A DNA stretch of 7,860 nt from Planctomycetaceae bacterium (GCA_015062085.1 SUVI01000166.1:1-7860); one strand, 5' to 3'; shown: positions 1 to 7,084, counted from the stretch's first letter. Notes: generated from the letters alone by a model not told the origin. Program-made: numbers and translations.

Positions 1-200
1 TACAAAATACAGACGCTGTACAAAATACAGACGCTGTACAAAATACAGACGCTGTACAAAATACAGACGCTGTACAAAATACAGACGCTGTACAAAATAC
101 AGACGCTGTACAAAATACAGACGCTGTGCAAAATACAGACGCTGTGCAAAATACAGACGCTGTGCAAAATACAGACGCTGTGCAAAATGCGGAACTGCTC
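1..200 (+). repeat. 18-bp tandem repeat array (10 full copies plus a degenerate end)
   Basis: Ten head-to-tail copies of TACAAAATACAGACGCTG fill 1-180. Copies 1-7 are identical. Copies 8-10 (from 127) are identical to each other and differ from the first seven only by A to G at the second base (TAC to TGC). The array breaks down after position 188, and 183-200 can be read as a diverged eleventh copy. The array begins at the first base of the window, so its true length is unknown. Unit length is a multiple of three, so gain or loss of copies keeps frame. There are no spacers, so it is not CRISPR. The near-perfect identity suggests recent expansion by slippage or unequal recombination, so copy number probably varies between strains (inference). 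Confidence 0.97.
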
Positions 201-218
201 CCGAAAACGAAAGGCTGA
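3..218 (+). CDS. C-terminal end of a hexapeptide-repeat protein (partial, 5' end outside window)
   Basis: Reading from base 3, the 18-bp array translates as repeated QNTDAV, followed by a tail QNAELLPKTKG and a TGA at 216-218. Three points favour this frame over the other two open forward frames. The single difference between early and late copies is synonymous here (GTA to GTG, Val), but changes Tyr to Cys or Thr to Ala in the others. The end of the array remains a recognisable diverged repeat at protein level (QNAELL against QNTDAV). The stop also falls before the promoter at 272, whereas another frame runs through it to 299-301. Nothing of the N-terminal domain is visible, so no function can be assigned. 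The polar six-residue repeat does not fit the usual left-handed beta-helix pattern and may be a flexible or surface-exposed tail. A non-coding minisatellite remains possible, because all six frames are open through the array. Confidence 0.45.
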   Translation, partial: QNTDAVQNTDAVQNTDAVQNTDAVQNTDAVQNTDAVQNTDAVQNTDAVQNTDAVQNTDAVQNAELLPKTKG

Positions 219-271
219 GTGTTTTTGAGAGGAATATTGCGTACGAATTTTCAAAAAGAGACCGGGGGGGC

Positions 272-299
272 TTGAAAAAACAGGATTTACGGGTAAAAT
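272..299 (+). promoter_or_regulatory. Predicted sigma-70-type promoter for the GH-D glycosidase gene
   Basis: A -35-like TTGAAA (272-277) is followed by a 16-base spacer and a -10-like TAAAAT (294-299). Transcription would start near 306 and give a leader of about 55 bases before the ATG at 361. A short palindrome, TTTAC-GG-GTAAA (286-297), overlaps the -10 box and could be an operator, though it may be chance. A run of seven G (264-270) lies one base upstream of the -35 box. Promoter rules in planctomycetes are poorly defined, so this is a sequence match only. Confidence 0.5.
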
Positions 300-350
300 A
301 AACGATTTAGAAAATGTCCCGCCTTAAGAAAGTTTAATAAAAGATCCGAA

Positions 351-355
351 AGGAG
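351..355 (+). promoter_or_regulatory. Ribosome binding site that fixes the start at 361
   Basis: AGGAG at 351-355 sits five bases before the ATG at 361, a normal Shine-Dalgarno distance. An in-frame GTG at 355 would add two residues, but it overlaps this element and has no comparable site upstream. The ATG at 361 is therefore preferred. Confidence 0.75.
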
Positions 356-360
356 TGAAT

Positions 361-2520
361 ATGAACGCGATCGCAATGGCAGCCGTTCAGGTTTTTGCGC
401 TTTTGCTTGGGCCTTGGAGCGTGACGTTTGAGGAGGAGACCTCGCGTCTTCGTCTTGAAAATCCGGCAGAGAACGTTTGCGTGGAAGGGACGCTTAGTTT
501 TGAGTCCGATGGTCAGGTTTGGAAGATCGTTCGGCCTCGTGATGCGGTGGGGAACCGTCTTGGACTTTTAAGTCCGTCGAACGACATTCAGGGATACCTG
601 ACGTTTCAGCAGAACGGTGAACGGCTCGAAATGCTGGTCTCGCACCGTACGCGGCAGTTTTATTCGGGCGTTTTGAAATTTAACGGAAAAATCAAATTCC
701 GCGATTTCAGTTTTGCATGCAAAACGCAGGCCTGCACGAAAGAGCGCGTTCTTTTCCTCGCGGCCGGAAACGGTAATTCGAAGCGGAACGATACGCTGTT
801 TGCGCCGGAAGAAGACCTGGCAGTCCAGTTCCGTAGTGCGTCGCTTCAGTTGACGTCGGAGAGTGCGGGAGAGTGGAACGTCGCGATGGCCGGCAGGATC
901 GAAGAGAGCGCGGAAGCAGTTTTTGCTTTCAACGTGGAGAAAAACTACCTTCAGCGCCGCTACATTCCGTACTATTCGCCGATCGACCGCAAACGCGCAC
1001 CGAAAGCGCCGACCGGCTGGATGTCGTGGAACATTTACTTTGACACGGCGACAGCAGAAGATAATCTGGCGGAAGCGCGGATCGGGAAAAAGTACCTTCA
1101 GCCGTTCGGGATGGAGTTTTGGCACATTGAGTCCTGGCAGGGAAATTCGGACAAATTGCCGGTCTCCAATTTCTACAATCTGAACCTTGAAGTCAATGAG
1201 CGGCAGTTCCCGAAGGGAATGAAGCAGCTTGCGGACGACATTCGCGCTCTGGGATTCCGTCCGGGCATCTGGACTGCGCCGTTCGGGACGGGGAGCGATG
1301 AATTTTACGCGCAGCACAAAGATTGGTTCCTGCACGATGTGAACGGAGTTCCGATGCGCACGTGGAACGGGAAGTACACGATCGACCCGTCCAATGACGA
1401 AGTGATCGCGCATCTGCGCAAGATCCATGAGATCATGGCGAAGGAATGGGGGTACGAGTACTTCAAGATCGACGGAATGTCCGGAGCCGGAGCGGGATAC
1501 TGTGCCCATTTCTTTGAGCGTTCGGAAGTGAAAGCTGCGATGAAGGACCCGAATTGCCCGGATCCATTTGAACGCTGTGTACGCGCTTTCCGCGAAGGTA
1601 TCGGTGAGGACCGGGTCTTCAATGCCTGCCAGGGGCACTTCACTGGGCCGGAACCGAAATACGCGGACTGCGGACGCATCGGTGCGGACATCGTGCACCC
1701 GAACAAACCGGTGACTTGGCACAATCTGCTGAATCAGGCGGGACGGACGCACAATCAGATCTTCGCACACAATATCGTGTTTTACGCGGACCCCGATACG
1801 CTCATGGTGAATGAAGCGCTGACGCTTGAAGAGGCGCGGCTCTCCACCGTCGTCGTGAGTTTGCCGGGGCAGATGATGTTCTCGGGCGACAAACTCGCGG
1901 AACTGCCGATGGAGCGGATGCGTCTCCTTCAGCAGGCACTTCCGCCGGTCGCAGACATTCATCCGGTAAATCTGTACCCGATCTTCCATCTTCTTCCGGT
2001 CTGGGACCTGAAGGTCTGCCGAGACTGGGCGTCGTACGACGTCATCGCACTGTTCAACTGGGAAGATGAAGAAGCAGAAGTCGGTTTCGATTTTGCAGAA
2101 GTCGGTCTCGATCCCGATCAGGACTGTGTCATGTACGAGTTCTGGACGGAAACGTACGTCGGAAAAGTGAACGGCGGTTTTTCGTGCAAGATCCCGCCGC
2201 ACGCAGTTCGTCTTTTTGCGGTCCACCGTGCGCAAGAGCATCCGCAGTTTCTCTCCAGTGACCGGCACGTGACGCAAGGTGCGGTCGACGTCAAAGCGAT
2301 GGATTGGACAGACGGCAAACTGACGGCAAAACTGGAGTTGGTCGGCGGCTTTCCGACGACGTTCCGATTCACTGTTCCGGAAGGGATGAGCATGAAGTCC
2401 GTGACGGCAGGTGACGGTGTGCGAGTTGAGACCCGGAGTGAAGCGGACGGCCGCGTGCTTGCCGTGAAGCTGGGGGCGGAAACTGCGCAGACCGTGGAAC
2501 TGTCCGTAGATTTCCAATGA
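361..2520 (+). CDS. Clan GH-D (GH27/GH36-like) glycoside hydrolase, probable alpha-galactosidase
   Basis: This 719-residue protein has the three-part layout of GH36/melibiase-type enzymes: an N-terminal beta-rich domain (about 1-215), a TIM barrel (about 216-560) and a C-terminal beta domain (about 575-719). The barrel opens with GWMSWN (219-224), the hallmark first strand of clan GH-D. YFKIDGM places the likely nucleophile at Asp371, and GRIGADI places the likely acid/base at Asp443. MMFSGD (Asp510) matches the late-barrel motif of the clan. The catalytic assignments are by analogy; clan members act with retention on alpha-galactosides and some on related alpha-glycosides. Substrate cannot be read from sequence, and isomalto- or N-acetylgalactosaminide specificities are alternatives. 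The N-terminus is hydrophobic (residues 2-19) but has no Lys or Arg before that stretch and no clear cleavage site, so export is uncertain. The gene has its own promoter and is followed by a probable terminator, suggesting a single-gene transcript. Confidence 0.8.
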   Translation: MNAIAMAAVQVFALLLGPWSVTFEEETSRLRLENPAENVCVEGTLSFESDGQVWKIVRPRDAVGNRLGLLSPSNDIQGYLTFQQNGERLEMLVSHRTRQFYSGVLKFNGKIKFRDFSFACKTQACTKERVLFLAAGNGNSKRNDTLFAPEEDLAVQFRSASLQLTSESAGEWNVAMAGRIEESAEAVFAFNVEKNYLQRRYIPYYSPIDRKRAPKAPTGWMSWNIYFDTATAEDNLAEARIGKKYLQPFGMEFWHIESWQGNSDKLPVSNFYNLNLEVNERQFPKGMKQLADDIRALGFRPGIWTAPFGTGSDEFYAQHKDWFLHDVNGVPMRTWNGKYTIDPSNDEVIAHLRKIHEIMAKEWGYEYFKIDGMSGAGAGYCAHFFERSEVKAAMKDPNCPDPFERCVRAFREGIGEDRVFNACQGHFTGPEPKYADCGRIGADIVHPNKPVTWHNLLNQAGRTHNQIFAHNIVFYADPDTLMVNEALTLEEARLSTVVVSLPGQMMFSGDKLAELPMERMRLLQQALPPVADIHPVNLYPIFHLLPVWDLKVCRDWASYDVIALFNWEDEEAEVGFDFAEVGLDPDQDCVMYEFWTETYVGKVNGGFSCKIPPHAVRLFAVHRAQEHPQFLSSDRHVTQGAVDVKAMDWTDGKLTAKLELVGGFPTTFRFTVPEGMSMKSVTAGDGVRVETRSEADGRVLAVKLGAETAQTVELSVDFQ

Positions 2521-2559
2521 GGAACTGCGTTTCCCGTGTTTGGGAAGGCGTTAACGTTC

Positions 2560-2599
2560 CTCAAGAATTTCGGTGCGGAAAGGGGCTTGAGTTCTTTTT
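2560..2599 (+). terminator. Probable intrinsic terminator after the GH-D gene
   Basis: Inverted arms CTCAAG (2560-2565) and CTTGAG (2586-2591) enclose an inner TTTC/GAAA pair (2568-2571 with 2578-2581), and the hairpin is followed by a T-rich stretch TTCTTTTT (2592-2599). Just upstream, TTCCC and GGGAA (about 2531-2546) and GGAAC/GTTCC (2521-2525 with 2556-2560) could form a competing fold. The main stem is only six base pairs, so strength is uncertain. Confidence 0.5.
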
Positions 2600-2633
2600 C
2601 GCGCCGGATATTTCCTTAAATTCCCCATTTTTT

Positions 2634-2668
2634 ATTTACCGATCACCAATTACCATTTACCATTAATT
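2634..2668. repeat. 7-bp short tandem repeat block ahead of the decarboxylase gene
   Basis: Four consecutive heptamers of consensus RWTYACC run without gaps from 2634 to 2661 (for example ATTTACC and GATCACC), followed by a degraded fifth (ATTAATT, 2662-2668). The block is AT-rich and ends 22 bases before the ATG at 2691. It lies in the region that would hold the gene's leader or promoter. The second intergenic block near 4760 shares the 7-bp period and the RWTY first half. Confidence 0.7.
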
Positions 2669-2690
2669 TTCCTTTTCACAGAAGATCAAA

Positions 2691-3905
2691 ATGAAATCCG
2701 TTGCATTAAATCCATGTCCTCCGAAGGAAGTTCTCGAAGAAATGACCCGTCATGCCGAAAGTATCGTCGCTCGGCAGTTTCATCAGCAGGGGTACCCGTT
2801 CGATCAGGAAGTAAATCTGGCGGGATACTATCAGTGGCTGCTTGAAACGAAACTCTGTGATGTGACGCTCATCAACGTGGGCGATCCGTACAAAACGGAG
2901 TGGGATATGCTGGAGTCGGACGAATTTGAGCGGCGCTGCATCGATTTTCTGGCCAAAAGTTTTGGTTTTGCGGACGACGATCACTGGGGCGTGCTGACTA
3001 ACGGCGGAACGGACGGCAACATGCATGGCGTCTATTTCGGAAGAAAGTACCTGGAAGATTTCGCACGCGAGCTAGACTTGACCGGCGAAAATGCCAAACC
3101 GATCCTTTACGTTTCTTCTGAGGCGCATTACTCCGTCCGAAAACTCGGAGACATTCTCCAGATCGAGACGCGGCTGATCGACGCACACCCGATGGGGCAA
3201 ATGGATGTGGAAGATTTTCGACGCAAACTGCACCCAGACCGCCCTGCTCTGATCGCGATCGCGATCGGCGGAACGTTTAAAGGTGCGATCGATGACCAAA
3301 AGGCGATCGCGCAGGTCCTAGACGAAGTGAAGCCGCCGGCGGTCTATCGTCATTTGGATGCGGCGCTTTTCGGAGGGTATCTGCCGTGGGTGGATGAACA
3401 GGAAGTCCGCGATATTCTGAATCAGCAGCTGCGCGGTTTCGACTCACTGTCGGTCTCGGGGCACAAATTCCTCGCGATGAATGAGCCGATCGGGATCTTC
3501 ATTTGCCGGAAAGACGTTCCGAACCACCTCCACACATACAGTGTGCCGTACCTGAACGGCGTGATCCCGACGATCAGCTGTTCCCGCAGCGGTTTCCATG
3601 CTCTGAAGCTCTACTGGCGTCTCATGACGACTGGGGAGGAGGGTTTTCGTGCGGAGGCTGCGCATATTCTGAAGATGACGCGGCTTTTTGAGACCCGTCT
3701 AAAAGAGATCGGTGTGAAGTGCTGGGTGAATCCGTGGTCCAACACGATCTGCATGGAGCGGCCGGCTCCGGAGATCGTGCACAAGTATGCGATGGCGTGC
3801 GGGGAGTGTTCCGTTTTAGGGAAACTGGCACACGTCGTCGTGATGCAGTTTTTCAATGGATCGCTCATTGAGGAATTCGTTGCGGATATTTTGCGGACTC
3901 GCTGA
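2691..3905 (+). CDS. hdc: PLP-dependent group II decarboxylase, histidine decarboxylase-like
   Basis: This 404-residue cytoplasmic protein belongs to the pyridoxal-phosphate group II decarboxylases and most resembles the bacterial PLP-type histidine decarboxylases (about 380 residues, Morganella type), which convert histidine to histamine and CO2. TNGGTDGNM (103-111) is the phosphate-binding segment. His146 in HYSVRK would stack on the cofactor. Asp223 in HLDAAL would pair with the pyridine nitrogen. SGHK places the Schiff-base lysine at Lys259. All core residues are present, so the enzyme should be active. The related plant serine decarboxylases share these motifs, and substrate choice between histidine and serine or another amino acid cannot be settled by eye, so the symbol is tentative. 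The start has only a weak purine-rich ribosome site (AGAAG, about 2681-2685). It lies 170 bases after the GH-D gene, across a probable terminator, and 64 bases before the cytochrome gene. Confidence 0.75.
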   Translation: MKSVALNPCPPKEVLEEMTRHAESIVARQFHQQGYPFDQEVNLAGYYQWLLETKLCDVTLINVGDPYKTEWDMLESDEFERRCIDFLAKSFGFADDDHWGVLTNGGTDGNMHGVYFGRKYLEDFARELDLTGENAKPILYVSSEAHYSVRKLGDILQIETRLIDAHPMGQMDVEDFRRKLHPDRPALIAIAIGGTFKGAIDDQKAIAQVLDEVKPPAVYRHLDAALFGGYLPWVDEQEVRDILNQQLRGFDSLSVSGHKFLAMNEPIGIFICRKDVPNHLHTYSVPYLNGVIPTISCSRSGFHALKLYWRLMTTGEEGFRAEAAHILKMTRLFETRLKEIGVKCWVNPWSNTICMERPAPEIVHKYAMACGECSVLGKLAHVVVMQFFNGSLIEEFVADILRTR

Positions 3906-3957
3906 TCTTCCGTGACTTGCCCTGTAAAATAGCTCGAACTCAAATTTTCAATTTTTT

Positions 3958-3962
3958 GGGAG
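3958..3962 (+). promoter_or_regulatory. Ribosome binding site of the cytochrome gene
   Basis: GGGAG lies seven bases before the ATG at 3970 and supports that start. AACTC at 3937-3941 is complementary to GAGTT at 3960-3964, which overlaps this site, so the leader could fold and mask it. The stem is only five base pairs with an 18-base loop and may be chance. Confidence 0.6.
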
Positions 3963-3969
3963 TTTTACC

Positions 3970-4761
3970 ATGAAAAAATCGGGAAATGTTCCCCTTTTAC
4001 CGTTTTGTGTATTTTTGCCGCTGGGTGTATTTTTGCTTTGTGTTGTAATGTTTTGCGGACTTTGTGTTACGCCGGTCTCGGCACAGGAACGGTCTCCGGG
4101 TGACGCAGCTGCGACGTCGTATGCGCCGATCGAGGTCTTGAATGCTCAGATCCAGGCAACTGTCGCGGAGCTTGCCGAGAAAATGAACGCAGGCGAAGCG
4201 TATTGGGACGAGAATGCTGCGGAAGTTCGCCGTCTTGCGAACGTACTTGCTGTTTTTGCGCAAGTCGCGGGACTTCATGACCAGTACTGCCCAGCGAAGA
4301 ACGGTGCGACGAACATCATCGACGCAGGCAAAGTGCTCGCAAAAGTTTCGACCTATGCCGAAGCGCAGGCCGCGTGGACCCAGATGCAGGAGGCTCTTGC
4401 CTCAACGGACAGCAAAAACCTGGCCTGGAGCGACCCTGCCGGAAGTTTCCGGGAAGTCATGCAGTCCATTGCGCTTTACGATCAGGAGATCTCGGAAAGG
4501 ATCAAGAAACGGCGCGGGCTGGACAAAGTGGCGGGGCGCGCTGTCGCAATGGCGGTCCTGTTTCAGGGAATGACGGCAATGGCGCATGAATCGCCGAAAC
4601 CGGAAAACGCCGTCATGTGGCAGGAATTCTGTATGCGGTGCCGGGACGCTTCCTACTTCCTGCACGTGACGCTTGAGGTCTCCGACCGTAAATATTCGCC
4701 AAAGAATTACGAGATCCTGCATAAACATTGCGCAGAGTGTCATCAGGAGTTTGGAAATTGA
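3970..4761 (+). CDS. Exported cytochrome c'-like haem protein with C-terminal CxxCH
   Basis: A 263-residue protein with an N-terminal signal peptide: Lys2-Lys3, a long hydrophobic stretch (about 8-32) and a likely signal peptidase I cut after VSA (Ala38). The rest is mostly helical by appearance. It ends in HKHCAECHQEF, where Cys254 and Cys257 would bind haem c covalently and His258 would be the axial ligand. A single CxxCH in the last helix is the signature of the cytochrome c'/c556 four-helix fold, usually about 130-150 residues. This protein is nearly twice that length. The stretch around 76-95 resembles that around 188-207 (similar Arg-Ala-Val-Leu-Phe-Gln-His pattern), suggesting an internal duplication in which only the second half kept haem. 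It would act in the periplasm, in electron transfer or ligand binding; the partner is unknown. It may be co-transcribed with the upstream decarboxylase gene and glgX, but no functional link is evident. Confidence 0.7.
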   Translation: MKKSGNVPLLPFCVFLPLGVFLLCVVMFCGLCVTPVSAQERSPGDAAATSYAPIEVLNAQIQATVAELAEKMNAGEAYWDENAAEVRRLANVLAVFAQVAGLHDQYCPAKNGATNIIDAGKVLAKVSTYAEAQAAWTQMQEALASTDSKNLAWSDPAGSFREVMQSIALYDQEISERIKKRRGLDKVAGRAVAMAVLFQGMTAMAHESPKPENAVMWQEFCMRCRDASYFLHVTLEVSDRKYSPKNYEILHKHCAECHQEFGN

Positions 4762-4794
4762 TCGTGGTTCGTGGATCGTGAATTGCGGAACGTG
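4753..4794. repeat. 7-bp short tandem repeat block between the cytochrome gene and glgX
   Basis: Six gapless heptamers run from 4753 to 4794. Four are close to GATCGTG (4760-4780 and 4788-4794), with diverged GGAAATT at the front and AATTGCG at 4781-4787. The consensus of the core is RWWYGYG. The first heptamer and the start of the second include the last codons and the TGA (4759-4761) of the cytochrome gene, so the block begins inside the coding end. It shares the 7-bp period and the RWTY half with the block at 2634-2668. Confidence 0.7.
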
Positions 4795-4806
4795 CGGAGG
4801 AACGTA

Positions 4807-4817
4807 GGAGGAAGGAG
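4807..4817 (+). promoter_or_regulatory. Strong ribosome binding site of glgX
   Basis: A purine-rich run GGAGGAAGGAG contains two Shine-Dalgarno cores, the nearer one five bases before the ATG at 4823. It is the strongest such site in the window and clearly sets this start. Confidence 0.8.
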
Positions 4818-4822
4818 CATTT

Positions 4823-7012
4823 ATGTCGGAAGAGATCCCGTCGTACACTTGGGATGAGCTCACACCGCTTCCGTGTCCGGTCGAGTTTCTCGAAAGGGCG
4901 GGGGTCGGCAGTACGCAGCCTTGCTTTGAATACGCGCTTCCATACGGTGCGGAACTGATGGACGATGGGGTGCGTTTTCGTTTTTTCAGTCGAAATGCTC
5001 GCGAAATGCGCATCCTTTTTTACGATTCCCCGCTGGATCTTCAACCCTCGCAGATCGTGCCGCTTTACCCGGAAACGAATCGCTGGGGGGACGTCTGGAC
5101 GCTTTTCGTGCCGGGCCGCGGAGTTGGGACGCTCTATCACATTCAGGCGGACGGACCTTTTCTGCCGGAAGAGGGAATGCGGTTTGACAGAACTGCACGG
5201 CTGGTCGATCCGTACGCAAAAGCACTTGCGGGACCGTACCTTTTCACGGAGGACAAAATTCTCGTTCCGCCGAAATGTGTCGTGGTCTCAGACCATTTCG
5301 ATTGGCGCGGTGACCGGCATTTACGGTACCGAATGGAAGATTCCGTCGTTTACGAAATGCACGTACGCGGCTTCACACGTTCCGGGTCGGCGGAGTGTGC
5401 GTATCCGGGGACCTATCGCGGAGTGACGGAGAAGATACCGTATCTGAAATCGCTTGGGATCACCGCTGTGGAGCTCATGCCGGTACACGAATTTCTTGTT
5501 TCCGATCCGTTTATGCTTGCGGAGAAGACGCCAAGGGTGAACTACTGGGGCTACGATCCCGTCGCGTTTTTTGCGCCGCACCGCGAGTATGCTGCAGATA
5601 CTTCCCCAGGGGCGCAGGTCCGTGAGTTCAAGGAGATGGTCTTTGCGCTGCATCAGGCTGGCATTGAGGTCATTCTGGACGTCGTCTTCAACCACACGGC
5701 CGAGGGAAACGAACGAGGGCCAACGCTTTCCTTCAAGGGACTGGAAAACTCCGTTTACTACATTTTGGAGCGAGACCGCCGTTTTTACACGAATTACTCC
5801 GGGTGCGGAAACACCGTCAACGGCAATCACCCCATCACGCGAGAGCTGATATTCAACTGTTTGCGGTACTGGGTCCACAATTTCCACATTGACGGCTTTC
5901 GTTTCGATCTGGCGTCTATTTTGAGTCGGGACAGGAACGGAAATCTCATGACGGATCCTCCGATCGTTGAGATGATCGCCGAGGACCCGCTGCTTGCGGA
6001 CACCAAGATCATTGCCGAGGCGTGGGATGCTGCTGGTGCGTACCAGGTCGGAAATTTCAGCAAGACGCGCTGGGCGGAATGGAACGGAAGGTACCGTGAT
6101 GACGTTCGGCGTTTTTGGCGCGGAGACCGATCCATGACGAATCAGCTTGCGACGCGCATCGCCGGCTCCAGCGACCTTTACGAGTCGGGAGGACGTGCTC
6201 CGTACCACAGCATCAACTTCATCACCTCACACGATGGATTCACGCTCAACGATCTCGTTTCGTACAATGAAAAGCACAATGAGGCGAATGGAGAGCAAAA
6301 TCGTGACGGCGATAATAACAGCTTTTCGTGCAATTATGGAGTGGAAGGGCCCGCGAAAACGCCTGCTCTGAGACGATTTCGAAGACGCCATATCCGAAAC
6401 TTTCTCGCGACGCTTTTTTTCAGTCACGGAGTTCCGATGCTCCTGATGGGAGACGAGTGTCGGCGGACGCAGGATGGGAACAACAATGCGTACTGTCAGG
6501 ACAATGACCTTTCATGGATGGACTGGGAGCTGATCGGAAAAAATGCGGATCTGGTCCGATTCGTTTCTTCGCTGATCCGTTTCCGGCGGAGTGAACCGAC
6601 GCTGCGCCGAAGGGAATTTCTGACCGGTCAGCCTGTGGGACTTAAGACGATGCTGCCTGATGTGAGCTGGTATCGGCATGACGGCAGGCCGTTTGACTGG
6701 ACAGACACTTCATGTCCGACGCTTGTGTGCATGTTTGCGGCTGTGCCGTCTTCTGAAAAGTCAGGTGGGGCTCCGGACGGGGAACTGCGGAGCAATCATA
6801 TCCTGCTGATCTGTCACAATGGGCAGAGATCGGTCTCATTCCGGCTTCCGGATGAACTCCGAATGCTCTCCTGGCGTCTGTTCGTGAACACTGCGGCAGC
6901 ACCGCCGAACGACATCTACCCGTCGCTGGATGGACCGGAACTTGCCGCCGACAAAGAACTCATCCTTCCGCCGTTTTCCCTGCACTGTTTCTTGGCGCCG
7001 GATACCGAGTAG
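4823..7012 (+). CDS. glgX: Glycogen debranching enzyme GlgX (isoamylase-type, GH13)
   Basis: This 729-residue cytoplasmic enzyme should hydrolyse alpha-1,6 branch linkages of glycogen, releasing short linear maltodextrins for further breakdown. A CBM48-like N-terminal domain spans about 38-115. The GH13 barrel then shows every expected region: DVVFNHT (286-292); GFRFD, with nucleophile Asp362 and its Arg360; IIAEAWD, with acid/base Glu399; and SHDG, with His470 and transition-state Asp471. The GlgX/TreX signatures NYWGYDP, SYNEKHNEANGE and GNNNAYCQDND are all present. Length is at the upper end for the subfamily (E. coli GlgX about 657, archaeal TreX about 718). The segment usually written GDEFGRTQ here reads GDECRRTQ, an unusual but not disabling change. 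A TreX-like debranching or transferase side activity is possible. It lies 61 bases after the cytochrome gene without a visible terminator between, so shared transcription is possible. No other glycogen gene is in the window. Confidence 0.95.
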   Translation: MSEEIPSYTWDELTPLPCPVEFLERAGVGSTQPCFEYALPYGAELMDDGVRFRFFSRNAREMRILFYDSPLDLQPSQIVPLYPETNRWGDVWTLFVPGRGVGTLYHIQADGPFLPEEGMRFDRTARLVDPYAKALAGPYLFTEDKILVPPKCVVVSDHFDWRGDRHLRYRMEDSVVYEMHVRGFTRSGSAECAYPGTYRGVTEKIPYLKSLGITAVELMPVHEFLVSDPFMLAEKTPRVNYWGYDPVAFFAPHREYAADTSPGAQVREFKEMVFALHQAGIEVILDVVFNHTAEGNERGPTLSFKGLENSVYYILERDRRFYTNYSGCGNTVNGNHPITRELIFNCLRYWVHNFHIDGFRFDLASILSRDRNGNLMTDPPIVEMIAEDPLLADTKIIAEAWDAAGAYQVGNFSKTRWAEWNGRYRDDVRRFWRGDRSMTNQLATRIAGSSDLYESGGRAPYHSINFITSHDGFTLNDLVSYNEKHNEANGEQNRDGDNNSFSCNYGVEGPAKTPALRRFRRRHIRNFLATLFFSHGVPMLLMGDECRRTQDGNNNAYCQDNDLSWMDWELIGKNADLVRFVSSLIRFRRSEPTLRRREFLTGQPVGLKTMLPDVSWYRHDGRPFDWTDTSCPTLVCMFAAVPSSEKSGGAPDGELRSNHILLICHNGQRSVSFRLPDELRMLSWRLFVNTAAAPPNDIYPSLDGPELAADKELILPPFSLHCFLAPDTE

Positions 7013-7084
7013 AAAAGTGGCGGACCCTCTACTTTCAGGAGTCTGATTTCTAAGATGTTACCACAGATCCGACAAAATTTCAAC

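Noticed and set aside
1..182. CRISPR array
   Set aside because: The 18-bp units abut directly with no unique spacers between them, and repeats are too short.
3..218. Left-handed beta-helix (hexapeptide acyltransferase type) repeat
   Set aside because: The six-residue period is suggestive, but QNTDAV has Asp where the fold needs a small residue four places after the aliphatic one, and exact identity between copies is unlike those enzymes.
568..2517. A 649-codon open frame antisense to the GH-D glycosidase gene
   Set aside because: Its translation is rich in Arg, His and Val with no recognisable motif, and it exactly mirrors a gene with clear catalytic motifs. Codon bias of the real gene (GCG, GAC, GTC, TCG) removes stops on the opposite strand.
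3255..3310. GCGATCGC palindromes (3255-3262 and 3303-3310, also 367-374) as HIP1-type genome elements
   Set aside because: All fall inside coding sequence at Ile-Ala or Ala-Ile codon pairs favoured by this gene set (ATC and GCG). Three sites in the window are not enough to claim a HIP1-like element.
3903..3930. Promoter for the cytochrome gene around TAAAAT at 3925-3930
   Set aside because: The -10 match is fair, but the bases 16-17 upstream (TGATCT region) are a poor -35 box and overlap the stop of the preceding gene.
5321..6208. A 295-codon antisense frame inside glgX
   Set aside because: It covers the conserved GH13 core on the other strand, has no family resemblance and no plausible ribosome site. 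It is a shadow frame.
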